DNA from: an uncultured Granulosicoccaceae bacterium
GTDB taxonomy: Bacteria; Pseudomonadota; Gammaproteobacteria; Granulosicoccales; Granulosicoccaceae
Assembly: GCA_938006335.1 (NCBI GenBank)
Contig: CALLMF010000010.1
Span: forward strand, 1 to 64,000
DNA: 64,000 nucleotides
Reading direction: 5' to 3'
A program made the translations under genes and the position numbers. A model generated the notes under the pieces. That model had not been told where the DNA came from. It saw only the letters and a program-made list of their open reading frames with translations, and ran no database searches. Shown piece by piece: positions 44,247 through 53,226 of this stretch (position 1 is its first letter; each line of letters starts with the position of its first letter).

Positions 44247-44739
44247 CGCTTCGTCGTCAGCTCACACACTATCCACACAGACCGCGCGCGCGGTTGCCAC
44301 GCCAAGGCAAGATGGCAGGAGAATTTCAATAGCTCGTTCCACCAGAAGTACGTCCGGTCTGGACAGTCGCTCGGTCATTGCGCTGGTAGTCGAGGCGTTG
44401 GAAGCGCTCAAGGGTGTCGATGTCGTCACCATCGATATCGAGGGTAAATCCAGCATTGCCGACGCCATGATCATCGCCACGGGTACCAGTCAACGCCACG
44501 TCAACTCGCTCGCTGAAAGCGTGCGCCTGGCCGCCAAGGATGCCAATCACCCACCGCTCGGTATCGAAGGAGATTCCGGCAGTGACTGGGTCCTCGTCGA
44601 TCTCGGTGATGTCATCGCCCATGTAATGACCGAGGAAAAACGGGAGTTCTACGAACTCGAGAAGCTCTGGTCAGTGGGTCCGGCAGAGAGCGACTCTTCG
44701 GAATCCGCAGCTCCCCGGCCACTGTTGCACTCGGTCTGA
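44203..44739 (+). CDS. rsfS: Ribosome silencing factor RsfS
   Basis: RsfS binds ribosomal protein uL14 and blocks subunit joining in starvation. The conserved core is VVEALEALKGVDVVTIDIEGKSS-like, then MIIATGTSQRHVNSLAESV, DWVLVDLGDVIAHVMTEEKREFYELEKLW. The only ATG in frame is 44203, which gives about 45 extra Ser/Thr-rich residues and overlaps nadD by 44 nt. A GGAG at 44318-44321 instead faces non-standard ATT or ATA codons just before the family domain, so the true start is doubtful. It is followed by rlmH, the usual order. Confidence 0.88.
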   Translation: MSILSSTACTTSHPSASSSAHTLSTQTARAVATPRQDGRRISIARSTRSTSGLDSRSVIALVVEALEALKGVDVVTIDIEGKSSIADAMIIATGTSQRHVNSLAESVRLAAKDANHPPLGIEGDSGSDWVLVDLGDVIAHVMTEEKREFYELEKLWSVGPAESDSSESAAPRPLLHSV

Positions 44740-44753
44740 TCGGCTGACGAAGC

Positions 44754-45215
44754 ATGCGCGTCGTCCTGCACGCCGTCGGACGGCGGATGCCTGCCTGGAC
44801 GGTGTCTGGCAGTGATGAGTATGCGCGTCGCTTGCCCAAGGCCTGGGGATGGCGCGTGGTCGAGTACCCGCAAGGCAAGGGCGCGACGGCCGAGGAGCGC
44901 AAGTCTCGTGAGGCTGTCACCTTGCTGGATGCGCTCGATCCTCGAGAGCACGTGGTCGCTCTCGACGAGCGCGGAAAGTGCCATGCCACCACAGGCGTTG
45001 CACAACGCCTGGAGCATTGGCAGTCTCTTGGAAAGTCACTCGCCTTCGTCATCGGTGGGCCGGACGGGCTCGACGAACGCCTGCGCCAGCGCGCCGATGA
45101 GCAGTGGAGCCTCTCGGCGCTGACGTTTCCTCATCCCCTCGTGCGTGTGCTGCTGGTCGAGCAGCTGTACCGCGCCTGGTCATTCAACTCCGGCCATCCG
45201 TACCACCGTGAATAA
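44754..45215 (+). CDS. rlmH: 23S rRNA (pseudouridine1915-N3)-methyltransferase RlmH
   Basis: A 153 aa SPOUT methyltransferase. Signatures are VVALDERGK, the SAM-binding knot FVIGGPDGL and the end HPLVRVLLVEQLYRAWSF followed by GHPYHRE. It modifies helix 69 of 23S rRNA. The last codons overlap the maf start, and rsfS lies 14 nt upstream. Confidence 0.95.
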   Translation: MRVVLHAVGRRMPAWTVSGSDEYARRLPKAWGWRVVEYPQGKGATAEERKSREAVTLLDALDPREHVVALDERGKCHATTGVAQRLEHWQSLGKSLAFVIGGPDGLDERLRQRADEQWSLSALTFPHPLVRVLLVEQLYRAWSFNSGHPYHRE

Positions 45216-45807
45216 GCCCCGTCCGCTGGTGCTCGCTTCAGCGTCACCCCGGCGTCGCGAGTTGTTGGCGCAAATTGGCGTGGAACCGGTCGCCTGCCAC
45301 TCACCGAACATCGATGAGTCGGCACGGGCGCAGGAGTCAGCGGCCACGATGGTGGAACGTCTTGCCCGTCTCAAGGCGCAAGCCGCCGCCGAGACCCTCG
45401 ATGCCGAGGCGCTGAGTGACGCAGTGGTGCTCGCCGCCGACACCGTGGTGTCCGTTGATGATCGAATCCTTGGCAAACCGCTGGACAGGCCCGATTTCCT
45501 GAGTACCTTCACCACATTGTCCAACCGCGAGCATCAGGTGATCACGGGTGTTGCGCTGCGAGACGGCGGCGGAAAGCTGACATGCGTCGTGGTGGAGACC
45601 GATGTCTGTTTCGGGCCCGTCACCCGGACACAGGCCGAGGCCTATTGGGAGACCGGTGAGCCCCTGGACAAGGCAGGGGGTTACGCATTGCAAGGATTTG
45701 CTGCACGGTTTGTCGAGGGCATCCGGGGCAGCTACAGTAATGTTGTCGGCTTGCCCTTGTATGAGACCACCCGACTGCTCCGGGCAGCAGGTGCAATCAG
45801 TGACTGA
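45208..45807 (+). CDS. maf: Maf family nucleoside triphosphate pyrophosphatase
   Basis: A 199 aa enzyme from GTG 45208, overlapping the rlmH stop. The Maf signature SASPRRRELL opens the protein; AADTVVSVDDRILGKP and GGYALQGFAARFVEGIRGSYSNVVGLPL follow. Members with this ending hydrolyse dTTP, UTP and modified pyrimidines (YhdE type). Order rlmH-maf-rng is common in gammaproteobacteria. Confidence 0.93.
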   Translation: MNKPRPLVLASASPRRRELLAQIGVEPVACHSPNIDESARAQESAATMVERLARLKAQAAAETLDAEALSDAVVLAADTVVSVDDRILGKPLDRPDFLSTFTTLSNREHQVITGVALRDGGGKLTCVVVETDVCFGPVTRTQAEAYWETGEPLDKAGGYALQGFAARFVEGIRGSYSNVVGLPLYETTRLLRAAGAISD

Positions 45808-45897
45808 TGTCATGACTTGCCGTTTCTTCACTCCATCTTCTCCTGCTGCGATACTCGTTGCCGTGTCTTCGCGAACATCCTGGTCCGGCCTGAGCGC

Positions 45898-47385
45898 ATG
45901 AGCGAAGAATTCCTGATCAATGTCACCCCGCAGGAGACGCGGGTGGCCACCGTCGAGAACGGCATGCTCACCGAGATCTGGATCGAAAGGATCCAGAAGA
46001 TCGGTCTTGTCGGCACGATGTTCCAGGGCAGTGTGAAGCGTGTACTGCCGGGTATGGAGGCGGCCTTTGTCGATATCGGGCTCGAAAAAGCGGCCTTTTT
46101 GCACGTGTCTGATCTGATTGGCGCGGTAGAGACCGATGAGCACGGCACGCGCATCACGTTGCCGATCACGCAGCTGCTGAGTGAGGGCCAGGCAATCACC
46201 GTGCAGGTCGTCAAGGATCCACTGGGCACCAAGGGGGCGCGGGTCACCGCCAATCTGACCGCCCCTTCACGCTACCTCGTGCTGATGCCTTACGACTCGG
46301 CCATCGGTATTTCCACGCGCATTGAAAGCGAAGAGGAGCGAGAGCGCTTGCGTTTGCTGATCGCGGAGTTGCGCGCGACCAGCGGCGTCGGAAGCGATCT
46401 TGCCGATCAGTACGGTTACATTGCGCGTACCGCTGCTGAGGGCGTCGAGCGCGAAGCGCTGGAAGCGGACATGCGCTACCTGGAAAAAGTCTGGGCGCGC
46501 ATCGTCCGCAACCGGGGAAGCACACCACCTGGTCGCGTGATCTTCCGTGACCTGCCGTTGGTGCAGCGCATGTTGCGCGATGGCTCGCGACGCGATATCG
46601 AACGCGTCCAGATTGATTCGCGCGAAACCCTGCAACGCTGCAAGGCGTTTTGCGACGAGTTCGTACCGGAGCTCGCTGATCGCATCGAACATTACCCGGG
46701 CGAACGTCCGATCTTTGATCTGCACGGTGTGGAAGGCGAGATAGAACGCGCGCTCAATCGCAAGGTTCATCTGAAGTCAGGTGGCTATCTGATCTTCGAT
46801 CAGACCGAGTCGATGACCACCATCGACGTGAACACGGGGGCTTTTGTCGGGCGTCGCAATCTCGAGGAGACGATCTTCAAGACCAACCTCGAAGCGGCTC
46901 AGGCCATTGCACGGCAACTGAGGTTGCGCAATCTCGGCGGTATCATCATCATCGATTTCATCGACATGACGGTCGAGGACCATCGGCGTCAGGTCATGCG
47001 CGCGTTCGAGAAGGTACTGGAGAAGGACGCGGTGCGTACGCAGGTCAGTGAAGTGAGTGCACTGGGTCTCGTCGAAATGACTCGCAAGCGCACGCGCGAG
47101 AGCCTCGAGCAAGTACTGTGTGGTGAATGCCCTACCTGCAATGGTCGAGGCATGATCAAGTCGGTACACACGGTGGGTTTCGAAATCACCCGCGAGATCA
47201 TTCGTCAGGTGCGCCAGTTCGATATCGACTCCGTTACCGTGCTCGCGTCGGTCGAAATCGTTGACTGGTTTACCGAAGAGCGTTCCGATGATCTCGCGGC
47301 GCTCGAGGATTTTGTCGGTGTACCGATCCGCCTGCAGGGCGAGCAGTTCTACGCACGCGAGCAATACGACGTGGTGCTCAAGTGA
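45898..47385 (+). CDS. rng: Ribonuclease G
   Basis: A 495 aa endoribonuclease that matures the 16S rRNA 5' end and degrades mRNA. ATG 45898 is preferred over 45817 because the family begins EFLINVTPQETRVA. The S1 domain covers about 38-125 (GSVKRVLPGMEAAFVDIG); the catalytic DVNTGAFVGR and IIIIDFIDM hold the metal Asp residues, and CGECPTC is the zinc link. It is followed by yhdP with a 4 nt overlap. Confidence 0.95.
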   Translation: MSEEFLINVTPQETRVATVENGMLTEIWIERIQKIGLVGTMFQGSVKRVLPGMEAAFVDIGLEKAAFLHVSDLIGAVETDEHGTRITLPITQLLSEGQAITVQVVKDPLGTKGARVTANLTAPSRYLVLMPYDSAIGISTRIESEEERERLRLLIAELRATSGVGSDLADQYGYIARTAAEGVEREALEADMRYLEKVWARIVRNRGSTPPGRVIFRDLPLVQRMLRDGSRRDIERVQIDSRETLQRCKAFCDEFVPELADRIEHYPGERPIFDLHGVEGEIERALNRKVHLKSGGYLIFDQTESMTTIDVNTGAFVGRRNLEETIFKTNLEAAQAIARQLRLRNLGGIIIIDFIDMTVEDHRRQVMRAFEKVLEKDAVRTQVSEVSALGLVEMTRKRTRESLEQVLCGECPTCNGRGMIKSVHTVGFEITREIIRQVRQFDIDSVTVLASVEIVDWFTEERSDDLAALEDFVGVPIRLQGEQFYAREQYDVVLK

Positions 47386-50300
47386 CCACCGCGGCGACTG
47401 CAGGACCAGGCCAAGGTCACGGCGAGGGGCACGGCGAGGGGCACGGCGAAGAGCGCGGTAAGGCGCCTCACCGACCGATGCGGTGGCGGCGTGGGTCGGG
47501 TTTTGCTCTCAAGGCCTTGCGATGGCTGCTCACCGGCATCGGCATACTCATCATCATCTTTGCAGTGCTCACCTTGCTGGTGCGTCTTGCACTGCCATTG
47601 GTGGACGGTTACAAGAGTGATATCGAGGCGGGCCTCGGTGATTATCTGAAGCGCCCGGTCGCCATCAATGAGCTTGCCGTGCGCTGGCAGGGGCGTGGCC
47701 CGCAGCTGACCGCGACTGGCGTGGAAGTGATCGGCGACGGTGACACGCGCGTGGCATTGGATGAAGCGCTGGTCGATGTCGACTTGTTGGGCTCCTTGCT
47801 CAAGCGCAACCTCGTCATCAATGAACTCACCCTGGTGGGGGCTGATCTCGACGTCGAGAGGCTCGACGATGGTTCGATCGTGGTGCACGGTCTATCTCCG
47901 GATTCCAGCAGTGCCGACAGGGCGGAAGCGAGCGATCCGGGTTCCGCCCTGGATGCGATATCCTGGTTGTTCAATGCGCGTCGCGTCGGCCTTCTCGACA
48001 CGCGTTTCAGAATCATCAATGATGCGACATCCGCCGATACGGCTGATCTGCTCGTCGGGCCGGTCGATTTTCGCGCCGAGTACTCCGATGGCGAGCATCG
48101 ATTGCGTGTGGATCTGCAACTGGACGAGTCGTCCGATAGCCGGATTGCACTGGCGGTCGATCTGACATCCACGCCGACACGTGCATTCGAAGGGCACGCC
48201 AATGGCCGATTTCTCGTGCAGTCCGAAGCGCTGGACCTGAAACAGGCCGTGGACACGCTCAACGCGCTGCTGGGTTTGCAGGCCGGTGATCCTGCCGCAG
48301 CCGATGCGGTCGATTGGGAGGCGCTGCTGGACATCGGCGGTGGTCAGATGTCGATGCAGGTGTCCGGTGCTCTTGAGGACGGTGACGTTCGTGATGCCGA
48401 TGGATCATTGACATTGGATGGTGTGATGGCGACATCGGGCGCGGTGATCGCAGATCGCCTGGACGCCACGCTACGCGTGCGCCCGGAAGGTGCTGACGGC
48501 TGGCGGATGACAGCCGATGGGCTTGAGGTCACGCGTGGCGACGAGCGCTTGAAAGCGGAGCGCCTGCAGCTGAGCCGCTTGTCGGACGGAATGCGCTTCG
48601 AGGCAAGTGGTAATGAAGGTTCGTTGCAGCTGGCGGCTTCCCTGGCGCAGCTGGTACCTGCCGTTGATGCGATTGGCTGGGTTGATGCGTCAGCGCCGAC
48701 AGGCCGCATCGCCGCCTGGCGTACCCAGGTCGACTTTGGCAGCGACGATCCGCAGATCGATATCGTGGTCTCGGTGCCAAGCTTGTCTTTTGCTCCCGCG
48801 CTCGGCGCACCGGGCCTGACGGCACTTGCGATGTCGTTGATCGTTGATGACAACACCGGGTTTATCGAGATGAGGTCTCCGGATCTGACCTCGGTCGAGA
48901 TGACCTGGCCGGACTACTACTCCAGACCGCTGGCTCTACAGAATCTCGACACCGTGCTTAGCGTGGGACCTGGGGCTGACGGGATTCGCATCGAGGGCCC
49001 GTTGTCACTGACCAGTGACTCTTTGAAACTCGCAACGCGTGTTGCCGTCGATCTCGATGCTTCGCTGACGCCCTATCTCGACATACAAGGCAACTTCTCG
49101 CTGGATCAGGCCAGTGAGGTGGCCGGTTTTCTGCCGGATCGACTGCTGGGTGCCGGCACCTTGCAATGGTTTGAGGAAGGCCTGCGTGAGGGCCGGGTGC
49201 AGGAAGGCACGTTGAGTCTCAACGGGCGCGCCTCCGACTTTCCGTTCGATGAAGGGCGCGACGGCGAGTTCCGGGTAGAGATGCAAGCGCGTGGTGTCGA
49301 CCTGAAGTGGATGGACGATTGGCCAGCCGCGACCGCGCTTGACGGTACGGTGGTATTCGATGGCTTTGGCTTCAGCACCCGCGTGGCCCGTGGGCGCATC
49401 GCGAGTATGTACATGGCGGGCGGCACGATATCCATTGGCGATCTGCGGGTGCCCCAACTCGTGATTGATGCCTCCGGCAAGGACGAGCTCGGGCGGATGC
49501 TCGACTTTGCAACGACGGGCCCCCTGCGCGACATTCTGGAGCCTGCGCTCGGCGACATGACGGGGTCCGGACCCGCGCAGATGGATCTCATCGTCAAGGC
49601 GCCGCTGTCCGAGCGTGCGCGCAGAGAGGGCTCCGAGCTGTCGGTCGATGGCAGCGTGTATCTGCGCGACAACCCGCTGAGCCTTGGACGGGCAGGTATC
49701 GACCTGAGCTCGGTGACAGGTGCGGTGCGCTTTAGTGAAGAGGGTGTGGCGGTTCGAAGCCTCAAGGCGCAATGGATGGATCGGCCGGTGTCGTTTCTGG
49801 CGTCGATGACGGGTGAGGGCAGGGACCGCGCCTTGCGTGTCCGGATGAACGGCGCCCTTGAAGGGGCGGACGTACTATCGACTTACGGACTGCCTCTGGA
49901 TCGCTTTGTGCGCGGTGCATCGCAGTGGTCCACCGAGCTCGTGATTCCTTTTGATGCCGGGCGCCAACAGCGCGACGGCTTTCAACTGGTCGCCAGAAGT
50001 GACCTGCGGGGAAGCGAGCTACGTCTGCCGGCTCCGTTGTACAAGTCATCGCAAGTCTCTCGTCCCATGACCGTGTCCACACGCTTGTACCCGGATGAGC
50101 CGGTCACGCGGTGGACTGTGCGTCAGCAGGGTTTTGCGGATGTCATAGCCGATGTGTCGGACGGAAAGCTGTTGTCGCTATCCATGGGGCTTGGCACACG
50201 GAAGGCACGCACGGAAGGCACGCGCGGTATTCGAATCGATGGGCGCGTGGACGTGCTCGACATTGATGGTTGGGTAGAGGCGCTTGCCACGCTGATCAGC

Positions 50301-51470
50301 GACTTGCCCGTGTCGGAGACAAGTGACGAGCCGATGCCCGCTATTTCGGCTGACATCGTGGCCGAGCGTTCGGTGCTGCGGAACATGCCATTGGGTGAGT
50401 TGCACCTGAATCTCAACAGCGACCCGGCATACCTCAACATCGCGGTACAAAATCGCTACCTGGAGGGTAACGCGCGCTATCCGCGACTGGTAAGACCGGG
50501 TGGCAGCACTCCGCTGAAGATCCGTCTTGCACGTGTCGAGGGTCGCATCGTGGATGCGCTTCGCGGCAAGGCCATACCCGATGAGAGTGATGATGACCCC
50601 GCCCGCGAAGGTGGGCTTGACCCGAGGCGCTTGCCGCCGATCGAGGCGTACGTCGCCTCGCTCGGCTGGGAGAAGCTGCTGCTCGAAGGGGTTGGCCTGC
50701 GTACCGAGCCGGACATCGCCGGGCTGAACGTGGTGGCACTCGGCTTTTCCCACGACAATCTCAATCTGATCGGCGAGGGCTACTGGCGTTTGTCGGACCC
50801 GCAGCGCGTCTCGCCCACACGAGCCAATCAGCATGAGACCTATCTGTCGCTGGTACTGCAAAGCAGCGACTTCGGAAAAGGACTGGCGGGTATCGGGCTC
50901 GACGGCATCATCGGCGGTGGAGCGGGTCGTGCGAGTGCGATCATCCATTGGCCGGCGCCGGCATGGTCGCCCGATATCGATCGTCTGAGCGGTAGCGTGA
51001 CCGCGACGCTCAAGCGCGGCCGCCTCAGTAGTCTCGAACCCGGGGCTGGAAAACTCATTGGTCTGTTCGCGCTACAGGCCTTGCCACAACGCTTGAATCT
51101 TGATTTCTCGGATGTCACCAATGACGGCCTGGCTTTCTCCACCTTGAACGCTGACGCAACGATCGACGGTGGTGTTGTCAATAAAAGGCTGGTACGTCTC
51201 GAAGGTCCCATCGGCGTCGTTGACGTTACCGGCGAAACCAACCTTGCGACTCAGCAGATGGATCAGCGCATCACGGTGCTGCCACGCATCAGCGCCGCCT
51301 TGCCGGTCATCGGTGCGATAACCGGCGGCGCGAGTGCGGGTATCGGCGTGTTGCTTGCCGGCGGTTTGCTCAAGGCCCTGGGTGTGGATTTTGACCGGAT
51401 CGGCCTGCGCGAGTATCGCCTGCATGGCAGTTGGGAAGATCCCACGCTCGACCCTTGGAAAAAGCGCTAG
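47382..51470 (+). CDS. yhdP: YhdP family AsmA-like protein
   Basis: A 1362 aa protein starting at GTG 47382 (GTGA overlap with rng). An Arg-rich cytoplasmic end with three GHGE repeats precedes a membrane helix (LLTGIGILIIIFAVLTLLVRLALP); the rest is a long periplasmic repeat-beta-groove protein with DUF3971 and AsmA-type segments, ending GGASAGIGVLLAGGLLKALGVDFDRIG. YhdP, TamB and YdbH carry phospholipids to the outer membrane in E. coli. The usual downstream tldD is not present here; a convergent lipoprotein overlaps by 4 nt. Confidence 0.92.
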   Translation: MTTAATAGPGQGHGEGHGEGHGEERGKAPHRPMRWRRGSGFALKALRWLLTGIGILIIIFAVLTLLVRLALPLVDGYKSDIEAGLGDYLKRPVAINELAVRWQGRGPQLTATGVEVIGDGDTRVALDEALVDVDLLGSLLKRNLVINELTLVGADLDVERLDDGSIVVHGLSPDSSSADRAEASDPGSALDAISWLFNARRVGLLDTRFRIINDATSADTADLLVGPVDFRAEYSDGEHRLRVDLQLDESSDSRIALAVDLTSTPTRAFEGHANGRFLVQSEALDLKQAVDTLNALLGLQAGDPAAADAVDWEALLDIGGGQMSMQVSGALEDGDVRDADGSLTLDGVMATSGAVIADRLDATLRVRPEGADGWRMTADGLEVTRGDERLKAERLQLSRLSDGMRFEASGNEGSLQLAASLAQLVPAVDAIGWVDASAPTGRIAAWRTQVDFGSDDPQIDIVVSVPSLSFAPALGAPGLTALAMSLIVDDNTGFIEMRSPDLTSVEMTWPDYYSRPLALQNLDTVLSVGPGADGIRIEGPLSLTSDSLKLATRVAVDLDASLTPYLDIQGNFSLDQASEVAGFLPDRLLGAGTLQWFEEGLREGRVQEGTLSLNGRASDFPFDEGRDGEFRVEMQARGVDLKWMDDWPAATALDGTVVFDGFGFSTRVARGRIASMYMAGGTISIGDLRVPQLVIDASGKDELGRMLDFATTGPLRDILEPALGDMTGSGPAQMDLIVKAPLSERARREGSELSVDGSVYLRDNPLSLGRAGIDLSSVTGAVRFSEEGVAVRSLKAQWMDRPVSFLASMTGEGRDRALRVRMNGALEGADVLSTYGLPLDRFVRGASQWSTELVIPFDAGRQQRDGFQLVARSDLRGSELRLPAPLYKSSQVSRPMTVSTRLYPDEPVTRWTVRQQGFADVIADVSDGKLLSLSMGLGTRKARTEGTRGIRIDGRVDVLDIDGWVEALATLISDLPVSETSDEPMPAISADIVAERSVLRNMPLGELHLNLNSDPAYLNIAVQNRYLEGNARYPRLVRPGGSTPLKIRLARVEGRIVDALRGKAIPDESDDDPAREGGLDPRRLPPIEAYVASLGWEKLLLEGVGLRTEPDIAGLNVVALGFSHDNLNLIGEGYWRLSDPQRVSPTRANQHETYLSLVLQSSDFGKGLAGIGLDGIIGGGAGRASAIIHWPAPAWSPDIDRLSGSVTATLKRGRLSSLEPGAGKLIGLFALQALPQRLNLDFSDVTNDGLAFSTLNADATIDGGVVNKRLVRLEGPIGVVDVTGETNLATQQMDQRITVLPRISAALPVIGAITGGASAGIGVLLAGGLLKALGVDFDRIGLREYRLHGSWEDPTLDPWKKR
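47415..47450 (+). repeat. Three tandem 12 bp repeats in yhdP
   Basis: Three in-frame units of GG(T/G)CACGGCGA(G/A) at 47415, 47427 and 47439 encode GHGE three times, just before the membrane helix of YhdP. Copy number probably varies between strains. Confidence 0.85.
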
Positions 51471-52516
51471 CGAAAGAAGGGTGGAAGTCCGTCTATCGGC
51501 GCAAACTTTCCTTCTGATGTGTACACGACCACGCCGTCGTTGCTTACCGCCAGTGCTTCCGCTTGCTGGAGTCCGTGCGAATAGCGTGCAGCAGGCTCAC
51601 GCGACAAGGTACGAGACCAGGGCTCAGCGCCTTGTCGATCAAACCGCCTGACATCAAGGTAGGTCAGTAGCCAGGCCACGCCGCGTGTTTCATCGATATC
51701 CAGTGCAGTTGCCTGATCGAGATCCACGTTGGCGAACGAGAGCGCGAGGCGTGCCGTCAACGACGGGCGTGGCTTCCATACGACTCCCGCATAGCGTGCG
51801 ATGGGAAGCTCCGCCGGCGCAGTGGTCATCGCGTCGCGGATCACGCTCAGTGGAAGTTCATACACATGACCCGCCTGAGGGGTGCCCGCCGCTGGTGCTT
51901 CCTTGCTGATCAACCAGAGCGCGTCGCCTGCGACAGCGACCGATTCGACATCGCGCGGACCATCTTCGTAACTGAAGCGCAGCTCCCGGGGGCTTGACGG
52001 CGAGAGCGCGTCCGATGGCGATGGCGTGACCATCCAGAGGCGCGCCCATGCGTTGCGACGCAGATTGTCCCCGGTGTCCGCGATGATGAGTGTCTCGACA
52101 CCGTTGATGAACGCGCTGTCGAGATCTTCCCAATCACGGTTGCTTGCCTCTATCGGCAACTGCGCCAGTGCCTTGCCGCTCGTATCCATGGCATAGATGA
52201 CCGGATCGTTGCCGCTATCGTTGATGGCCCATAGATGGTTGTTGTCCGCTTGTGACACGGCAAGGCCGCTGGTTTCCAGCTGCTCTGCGAGCTCCAGCCT
52301 GCCGAGTCGTGTCGGGCCATCGAGTTGCGGTGCGCGTGTCCGGGTCGACGGCGCTGACGGGACTATCGGCGCCTCCTCGATGAAAGCATCGGTTACGGCA
52401 GGCGCAGTGCTGCATGCTGCGAGCCACGCGAGGAGCAGCGATGTCCCACCGGTTCTCTTGATGAGGTCTTGCGACGTGCGCCCGTCCTGGCGGGCGTGCA
52501 TTGCCTGCGAGGTCAA
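51467..52516 (-). CDS. Putative lipoprotein, beta-propeller-like
   Basis: About 349 aa from ATG 52516, which overlaps the darP stop; ATG 52501 is an alternative. The signal sequence ends in the lipobox LAAC. The rest has repeated four-strand blocks such as NHLWAINDSGNDPVIYAMD, TLIIADTGDNLR and DALWLISKE, and ALDIDETRGVAWLL, as in six- or seven-bladed propellers of the NHL or SdiA-regulated type. Function unknown. Its end overlaps yhdP by 4 nt on the opposite strand. Confidence 0.78.
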   Translation of the reverse strand: MTSQAMHARQDGRTSQDLIKRTGGTSLLLAWLAACSTAPAVTDAFIEEAPIVPSAPSTRTRAPQLDGPTRLGRLELAEQLETSGLAVSQADNNHLWAINDSGNDPVIYAMDTSGKALAQLPIEASNRDWEDLDSAFINGVETLIIADTGDNLRRNAWARLWMVTPSPSDALSPSSPRELRFSYEDGPRDVESVAVAGDALWLISKEAPAAGTPQAGHVYELPLSVIRDAMTTAPAELPIARYAGVVWKPRPSLTARLALSFANVDLDQATALDIDETRGVAWLLTYLDVRRFDRQGAEPWSRTLSREPAARYSHGLQQAEALAVSNDGVVVYTSEGKFAPIDGLPPFFR

Positions 52517-53124
52517 TTCTGCTCGCGTTCCAGGGCGAGGTGAGTGCGCACGAGTTTGAACAGTTTGCGCGCCGCGGCTGGCGGCTTTTCCGCCTTGCGC
52601 TCTGTGAGCGCGCGTTGCTGAAGCTGACGCAGTTCCTGCCGGTCGGCACTGCGGTGTTCGTCGAAGAACGCGGTGAGTGCCTCGGCGGGTGTTTCCGCTG
52701 GACCATCACCCAGCAAGCGATCTCGCCAGGACTCTGCAAGATGCAGATCCGCGGTGGACGCGCGGGCGCTCTGGCGAATGCTCTCCAGAGCCTCTTCTAT
52801 GACGCCGGTGTCGGTCTGGCGCAATCGCTTGGCCAGCCACCCCAGTTGGCGCTTGCGTGCGCCATTGGCCGAAGGCCGGATCCGGTTCAGCTCCTCGATG
52901 GCGCCGCGTACGTCGTCGTCGAGCGGAATACGCAAGCGCTCGCTATCGCCCAGGCCAGCGAGCTCTGCTCCGAGATCGCGGACGTGGTGGGCATCACGCT
53001 TCGCCTGGCTCTTGCTCGGCTCGAGACCCTCGCCATGACCCGAGGCATCGTCACCACTACCGCCCTCGTTCAGGGCGCGATCAGCGGAAGGGTCGTCGGC
53101 CGGGTCGTCGCTTGTGTGGGTCAT
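52513..53124 (-). CDS. darP: Ribosome biogenesis factor DarP (YjgA, DUF615)
   Basis: A 203 aa protein from ATG 53124; the frame is open to 53208. An acidic N-terminal region is followed by the DUF615 core: PSKSQAKRDAHHVRDLGAEL, LDDDVRGAIEELNRIRPSANGARKRQLGWLAKRLRQ-type helices and RQLQQRALTERKAEKPPAAARKLFKLVR. DarP binds late 50S precursors. It usually sits beside pmbA, which is not seen here. Confidence 0.92.
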   Translation of the reverse strand: MTHTSDDPADDPSADRALNEGGSGDDASGHGEGLEPSKSQAKRDAHHVRDLGAELAGLGDSERLRIPLDDDVRGAIEELNRIRPSANGARKRQLGWLAKRLRQTDTGVIEEALESIRQSARASTADLHLAESWRDRLLGDGPAETPAEALTAFFDEHRSADRQELRQLQQRALTERKAEKPPAAARKLFKLVRTHLALEREQN

Positions 53125-53226
53125 TTCTCCGGTGGAATTCCTGTTGTGACTCGACGGATGGTTAACTTGTATGAAACAGTCTACGAAGTCGTTGTTTTTC
53201 TGCGACAACCGGGGTTTAATCGTAGT

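Noticed and set aside
47400-47460. Short tandem repeats as a CRISPR array
   Set aside because: Units are contiguous 12 bp coding repeats with no spacers; no array or cas gene is present in the window.
49005-49772. Long minus-strand frames opposite yhdP
   Set aside because: No motifs, and the plus strand encodes a continuous recognised protein.
52501-53226. Long plus-strand extension of the exported protein gene at 53227-54081
   Set aside because: This part is the exact antisense of darP, which has strong family motifs. The signal peptide after GTG 53227 marks the real start.
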